A stretch of DNA of 64,000 nucleotides, from NCBI GenBank assembly GCA_905116865.2, contig CAJHNH020006035.1, positions 84,946 to 148,945 of the forward strand, in the 5' to 3' direction. This DNA is from Candidula unifasciata (taxonomy: Eukaryota; Mollusca; Gastropoda; Stylommatophora; Geomitridae). This document shows, one piece after another, positions 21,431-64,000 of the stretch. The translations under genes and the position numbers were made by a program. Position 1 is the stretch's first letter, and each line of letters begins with the position of its first letter. The notes beneath the pieces were generated by a model that was not told where the DNA came from, searched no databases, and saw only the letters and a program-made list of their open reading frames with translations.

Positions 21431-21650
21431 AGAAAAATAAAATGTCAAGAGGCACAGAGTGAACAAAAGAAGCGAAATTCAAACAAAAACCTTATAATCT
21501 TTTTCAGTCAAATGAAACAATAATTTGGGAACATTCTTCCCTCATCACACACTAGGCTTTTGACTGCTTTACATGTGTCTATCCTCCGCCAAATGTTATA
21601 TTTCCAACATGATGTGTGTTGCCACTTTTTGAAAATGCCTATATTCCAGC

Positions 21651-21885
21651 GTCAGCGTCTGTAGCTCAGGTGTTGCGAACACGCTTTGTAATGCCGGGGT
21701 GCCTAGGTTCGATTCCAGCTGCGGGCCTTGTGCGTTGTGTTGGTTTTGACAGTGGTATCGAGAAGCCAACCATCCAGAAAGCATTGGCAAACTACTGAAC
21801 GTAAATTTGCCTAGAACCACCACAGCCAAACAAATTCTGGGGTTGGTACTGCCATGTCCTGTAAAAGGATACACAACTATCTTTT
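21651..21885 (+). repeat. SINE, family A, complete monomer
   Basis: Head GTCAGCGTCTGTAGCTCAGG with B box GGTTCGATTCC, then AAAGCATTGGCAAACTACTG and a terminal GGATACACAACTAT. Target duplication TATATTCCAGC at 21640-21650 and 21886-21896. About 235 bp. Confidence 0.9.
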
Positions 21886-22054
21886 TATATTCCAGCCTTT
21901 ATTTTATTTTATTTTTGACTTAACTATTCGAGTTGAACAATTGTTCATCTAAATTAACATCATCCTTATCTACCTAGAAAGAAAAAAAGCAGGGGTTTTA
22001 AGGGTTTTTATCTCAACATATTAGTAATAAACTTATCCCCCTTAAACACTAAGC

Positions 22055-22212
22055 TACATCAAGGTACAGCAGAAGGCATGGTACCAGGAAGGAGGGGCAG
22101 GGGCGGACCGTCACAAAGATGGGCACAGGATATAAGTGACTCCTTAAGTGTGAAAATGCGTGATGAGAGCGATGTTGTGCAAAAGACCTGCTACATGATG
22201 ATGATGACATCA
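22055..22212 (+). mobile_element. LINE 3' end, RTE-like, ATG-repeat tail
   Basis: Translation gives GMVPGRRGRGGPSQRWAQDI then VVQKTCYMMM; the 3' end is ATGATGATGATGACATC. Same family as 1085-1310 and 12519-13790. Confidence 0.85.
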
Positions 22213-22349
22213 AGGTAATTCTTGGTGTATCCGTCACAGGCGCCCTAAGTTTTTGAGACAGAGAAAGGGGTGTCTGGGATTTGCCATGTTGGATTAATTT
22301 CCAGGGTTCCATTCTCAAACTTGCATGGGTTGTCAAATCTTAATCTCAC

Positions 22350-22665
22350 ACTTCAAACGGCAACAGAATGATACACTTCAAACAGCAACAGTAAGATACA
22401 CTTCAAACGGCTAAAGAAACATACACTTCAAACAGCAACAGAAAGATAAAAGATTCACTTCAAATTACAACAGTAAGATACACTTCAAACAGCAACAGAA
22501 AGATACACTTCAAACAGCAACAGAAAGATACACTTCAAACGACAAAGGAAAGATACACTTCAAACGACAAAGGAAAGACACACTTCAAACAGCAACAGAA
22601 AGATACACTTCAAATGACAAAGGAAAGATACACTTCAAACAGCAACAGAAAGATACAGAGTGCAG
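22350..22665. repeat. 25-bp tandem repeat
   Basis: About twelve units of AGATACACTTCAAACAGCAA plus CAGAA, with variants GACAAAGGA and GGCTAAAGA in place of AGCAACAGA. Confidence 0.95.
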
Positions 22666-22884
22666 TAACTCCTGTCTTAAACAAAATGAAGTCAGTGACC
22701 CCAACTTAAACAAAAAGACAAACTGAGTTAATGACTATTTTAATTGCAACATGTAACAAGAAACAATAATACATTTTACAATCTTCTATACATATCTATA
22801 TTTGCTACTACAATATAATCTGCATTAAAAATTCATGTGTTTATTTTTGACAATTATAATTCACACATCACTTAACATTTCATG

Positions 22885-23235
22885 ACACAAGACAAGTGAC
22901 TACACATTCAGTCACACAGACATTTCATTACTACAAGACAAGTGGCTCCCACACTCAGACATTTCATTACAGCAGGCATGTGACTCCACATTCAGTCACA
23001 CAGATATTTCATTACTGCAAGACAAGTGGCTCCACATTCAGTCACACAGACATTTCATTACTGCAAGACAAGTGGCTCCACATTCAGTCACACAGACATT
23101 TCATTACTGCAAGACAAGTGGCTTCAACATTCAGTAACACAGACATTTCATTACTGCAAGACAAGTGGCTCCACATTCAGTCACACAGACATTTCATTAC
23201 TGCAAGACAAGTGACTCCACCACTCAGAGATATTT
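22885..23235. repeat. 46-bp tandem repeat
   Basis: About seven units of CTCCACATTCAGTCACACAG, ACATTTCATTACTGCAAGAC, AAGTGG; the central units are nearly identical. The unit length is not a multiple of 3, so the open frames across it are artefacts. Confidence 0.95.
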
Positions 23236-23334
23236 CATTACACTAATAAGAAAACTTTCACACTTCTGGACGTGAATAATACAAAATAAAAATTGGGGAC
23301 AATAACAGGCACAAAATGTGTGTTATACAAAAAC

Positions 23335-23700
23335 TTATTTGGAAGCTGTGGAATTGTGGTTCTATAAAAGATCTATGAGAATACCCTGGACAGATAAAAA
23401 AGAGTAATGAAGATTTCCTGAAAGAAACTGATTCATGAAGACAACTGACACATCAGAAAGAGACATTTTTTGGTCATGTGATGAGAAGGAGAAAACTGAA
23501 GTACATTCTGACAGTAGAAAAGCTGGAAGGGAGGAGAGGCAGAGGAAGACCGAGAGAACAGATGCTGGACAGTCTGACATCATGGCATGAAACATCATCT
23601 GTGTCAAAGGTGACTGAAAGTACACGAGACAGAAGGCTACTAATGCCACACAGCATGGATTCTAAGAAGAAAAAGACAAGAACAATTAGCATAGCAGAGA
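23335..23700 (+). mobile_element. LINE 3' end, RTE-like
   Basis: Translation gives HQKETFFGHVMRRRKLKYIL, EGRRGRGRPREQMLDSLTSW and STRDRRLLMPHSMDS. This is the C-terminus of an RTE-like polyprotein, similar to the 9557-9833 segment. One or two frame breaks upstream. Confidence 0.85.
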
Positions 23701-23799
23701 GAGAGACTAAAATTATTTTTTTTTAAGTTAATGATGTCATGAAAACAATATAATCACAAGGAGAACTGATTTGCAAATCAGAGGGAAATAAAATATTTC

Positions 23800-24235
23800 T
23801 TGGGAATTTCATCACAGAAAAACTGGAGTATATAAGAAAAATAAAGGGGACAAGAGGCCGAGGGAGATCAAGAGAGAGGTGCTGAACAGTTTAGCATCAT
23901 GTCAAGGTAGAACTGTTTAGACAGAAGGTTGCAGACAGACATGATTACCAACACAAAATGGCATGGACTTTCGGAATAAGTATTCTGTTCAATCTATTTC
24001 TAGAACCTATCTAGCACTAAACAACAACATAAATCAGCCTCCAAGCAGCTCACACTTCATGTTGTCTCGAGATATGTTGCCCATGAAACACTAAGATATG
24101 ACCAGTACATCTTCAAAGACGGACACTCTAAGTGAAGAAGAATATCTGCATCAGAAATGACCGGCAGCACACGTGACAACAAGATCTGGACACTTATGCC
24201 TTCACAGGGCATGGACTACATAAGAAAGTGTTTCT
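23800..24235 (+). mobile_element. Decayed LINE 3' ends
   Basis: EKLEYIRKIKGTRGRGRSRE at about 23817 repeats the C-terminal motif of 23335-23700, and MTGSTRDNKIWTLMPSQGMD at about 24155 repeats the STRDRxxLMPxxMD end. These are one or two further, more decayed copies. They lie just 3' of the PAXBP1-like stop codon and so could be part of its 3' untranslated region. Confidence 0.6.
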
Positions 24236-24395
24236 GTTAGTTCTTTTTCAGGACCCTAACTGTGCAAGTGGTAAAAGCCAGTCCCATTAAGCTGATATTT
24301 CATTTCCTCTGAAACTGAACACGTGGCTAGTAGATGTCCCAAACAGTGACCCTCCTCTACACGTAGTGGCAGTAATGAACACTAATGACCCTGTT

Positions 24396-62203
<37,808 letters not shown>

Positions 62204-62750
62204 TTTTAGTATCCTGGCTATTTCTACACGGACTCATGTAGACCGATGTTTATACGACGTTGTAACTATTTAAACAATAAACTTATAAATAGATGGTATA
62301 ATCCCAAATTGTATAGTGTTGGCTATTTTAAAAATGAATGTGCAAGGTTTTGAAAGAAACGAGATGGTAACGTGAAGAGTGAAGATACGAAACGATGTTT
62401 AAACGAGCAAAACAGATCATGAAGTGATTTGCATTTTGACAAGCAGCTAGACTTTTGATTATTTCTTAAGAGTTGAAGGTGACTTAAAAATTAGATTTGT
62501 TAATTCAGTTTTTTGAAATAATTAAACCAAATAAAACTATAAACGGCTTTCATTTAAATTTATTTATTGCCATCGGAACTTCACATCAGGATCGGATCAG
62601 GTAATCATTACCGTAATGAATTAAAATTATAAATAATAGAGTGTTGGTTCCTGTGCGGCTTTTGTGTGAGCAAAACATAAACAAGAGTAAACCCACCCAC
62701 TGCCTCCCCCAAAAGATTTTCGTAAAATAAAAGTAATAATAGTTTTTACT
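62204..62750 (-). promoter_or_regulatory. Presumed promoter and 5' UTR of the PAXBP1-like gene
   Basis: The interval between the ATG and the next repeat upstream holds no recognised mobile DNA. On the minus strand CTATTTATAAG at 62281-62291 lies about 80 nt before the ATG and could act as a TATA-like element. The transcription start cannot be fixed from sequence alone. Confidence 0.35.
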
Positions 62751-62754
62751 AATG

Positions 62755-62950
62755 TAAGACTTCCTTCAAAGTCGGAGTGCTCATCACATCAGAATGAGAA
62801 TCACTATCAAACAAATATTATGAATAAGTTACATCTGTAAACGGATCATATGTGCACGACATGCAACACTCAGGTTCTGAAGGAAACAACCACCGAGAAT
62901 ATGTGCCATATTTTACAGCCGGTGAATCATAATGCAAAGAAGAAGAATAA
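62755..62950 (+). repeat. SINE-like repeat, family D
   Basis: ACTTCCTTCAAAGTCGGAGT, CGACATGCAACACTCAGGTT and a terminal AGCCGGTGAATCATAATGCA then AAGAAGAAGAA. Diverged, upstream of the host gene and divergent from it. Confidence 0.8.
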
Positions 62951-62974
62951 CAAATTTAAAATGTCACAATTTTG

Positions 62975-63851
62975 GGCTCTACTGGCAAATTTGGCCGGTA
63001 AGCTGGACTGCTTCGGCCGGCTTAGTGGGAGTTATGTCCCTTCGCGTCCCTTCGCCAAACTCAAAACAAGTCGCGGAAAAAGTCACGAATCAAATGACAT
63101 ACTTACCTATCATCATCCGGGTGCGTGTAGGGCTGCGTAGGGTTGCGTCTAGGGTTACCTATCATCATACGGTTGTGCGTAGGGTGTCTATCATCATCAT
63201 ACTGTTGCGTGTAGGGATGCGTATTGTGTCTATCATCATCATCATACGGTTGTGTATAGGGTTGCGTAGGGTGTGGGTTAGGGGTAGAGGTAGGGGTAGG
63301 GTTAGAGTTAGATGATGTGAAAATATTCACGTAGGAGGTGGAAATACTGGCCGACAATCTGATACTTGTGGGAGTGGCTCCACTGGAAGTGTGCCAAATA
63401 TGACGGCAATAGCGCGCGGCTGGTGCCCAATCGGTGGCGAATTGTCCGTGTCAGTAGCATCCACCGTCCGTCGACTGTTTGCGCGTGCATGCGACTGTGC
63501 GCGATTGTAGGGAACTACAGCGTCACAATTGTCACATCTAACGCTACACTAAACCCTAACCCTACACCTAAACCCTAAACGCTAACCCTAACCCCTAACC
63601 CTACCCCTCATCTATCTTATGCAAACATCCAACCCTACACGCAATAAGCAGCCCTACACGCAACCGTAGGACGATGATAGACACCCTACGCAACCCTACA
63701 CGCACCCGGATGATGATAGGTAAGTATGCCGTTTGATTTGTGACTTTTTCCGCGAGTTGTTTTGAGTTTGGCCAAGGGACATAACTCCCACTAAGCCCCG
63801 CTAAGCCGGCCGAAGCAGTCCAGCTTACCGGCCAAATTTGCCAGTAGAGCC
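62975..63851. mobile_element. Large foldback element, 877 bp, with telomere-like core
   Basis: Starts GGCTCTACTGGCAAATTTGG and ends CCAAATTTGCCAGTAGAGCC, exact inverted repeats extending about 68 bp to AGTTATGTCCCTT. Flanked by CAATTTTG at 62967-62974 and 63852-63859, perfect. The right arm has an extra CGGGGCTTAG-type 10-bp unit. Sub-terminal regions carry CAACCCTACACGCAACCGT-like units and runs of CCCTAACCCTA (63544-63605) mirrored by GGGTTAGGGGTAG (63270-63310). No transposase seen. Confidence 0.95.
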
Positions 63852-64000
63852 CAATTTTGATTTATTTTATTTGAGATATTGCATTTTGTTTGTGATAGCT
63901 CATATCAGATGAAAATAAATGGATGTCGTTAGAACAGACCCTTACACAAATGTCCAATATGAAAAAATGTGAAATCATCAGTTCCTTTCATTGCTGCCTT

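Noticed and set aside
22896..23246. 116-residue plus-strand frame with repeated HTQTFHYCKTSGS-like blocks
   Set aside because: A by-product of the 46-bp tandem repeat; the repeat length changes frame each unit and no start or splice context supports it.
63366..63578. Plus-strand frame in the centre of the 877-bp foldback element
   Set aside because: Short, inside a palindromic noncoding element, and without any transposase motif.

Overview
The window looks like the genome of an animal, most likely a mollusc or another lophotrochozoan. The one clear host gene is split into many short exons with GT-AG (once GC-AG) introns, and the rest is AT-rich DNA packed with RTE-like and Jockey/I-like LINE fragments, tRNA-headed SINEs, foldback DNA elements and minisatellites. 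The phylum is an inference from repeat style and protein similarity; nothing in the sequence names a species.

Host gene: a single-copy-type ortholog of PAXBP1/GCFC2 (GC-rich sequence DNA-binding factor family) runs on the minus strand from an ATG at 62203 to a TGA at 24396-24398. I could place 18 coding exons whose splice phases agree at every junction except one. Between exon 5 (51835-51953) and exon 6 (47826-48040) the phase is wrong by 2 nt and a conserved segment is missing, so one short exon is unseen or lost. Intron 1 has a GC donor. Intron 3 carries a decayed duplicate of exon 3. The introns hold nearly every repeat family in the window, including a 5'-truncated LINE with a perfect 13-bp target-site duplication (38697-40314), a solo LTR with a 5-bp duplication (45844-46655), hAT-type MITEs, a 31-bp minisatellite and several SINEs.

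The 5' end of the gene (59.9-63.9 kb) contains four related foldback elements with GGCT...AGCC ends and 8-bp target-site duplications, one nested inside another. One lies just upstream of the gene and contains telomere-like CCCTAA runs.

From 1 to 24.4 kb I find no certain host gene. This part is a graveyard of retroelements: LINE 3' ends in both orientations, five SINE-like families (called A, B, C, D and F here), a Tc1/mariner-like relic, and a roughly 50-bp minisatellite at 8.4-10.9 kb that was interrupted by a LINE which was itself hit by a second LINE. Removing two SINE-like insertions (5043-5319 and 14517-14744) rejoins broken LINE reading frames. At 17.6-18.2 kb two unrelated SINEs landed in the same target site, leaving three copies of it.

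Repeat-family letters are local labels for this window. A has a TGGCTAAG head and an AACTAACT end. B has a GTAGCGGCTAGAC head and a GGTCTATAAAA core. C has a CCCCACCCTGGC head and a GGTGGGGTTAAACGTCAATC end. D ends in GTGAACGTGAAGAAGAAG. F is a tRNA head with a poly(A) tail.
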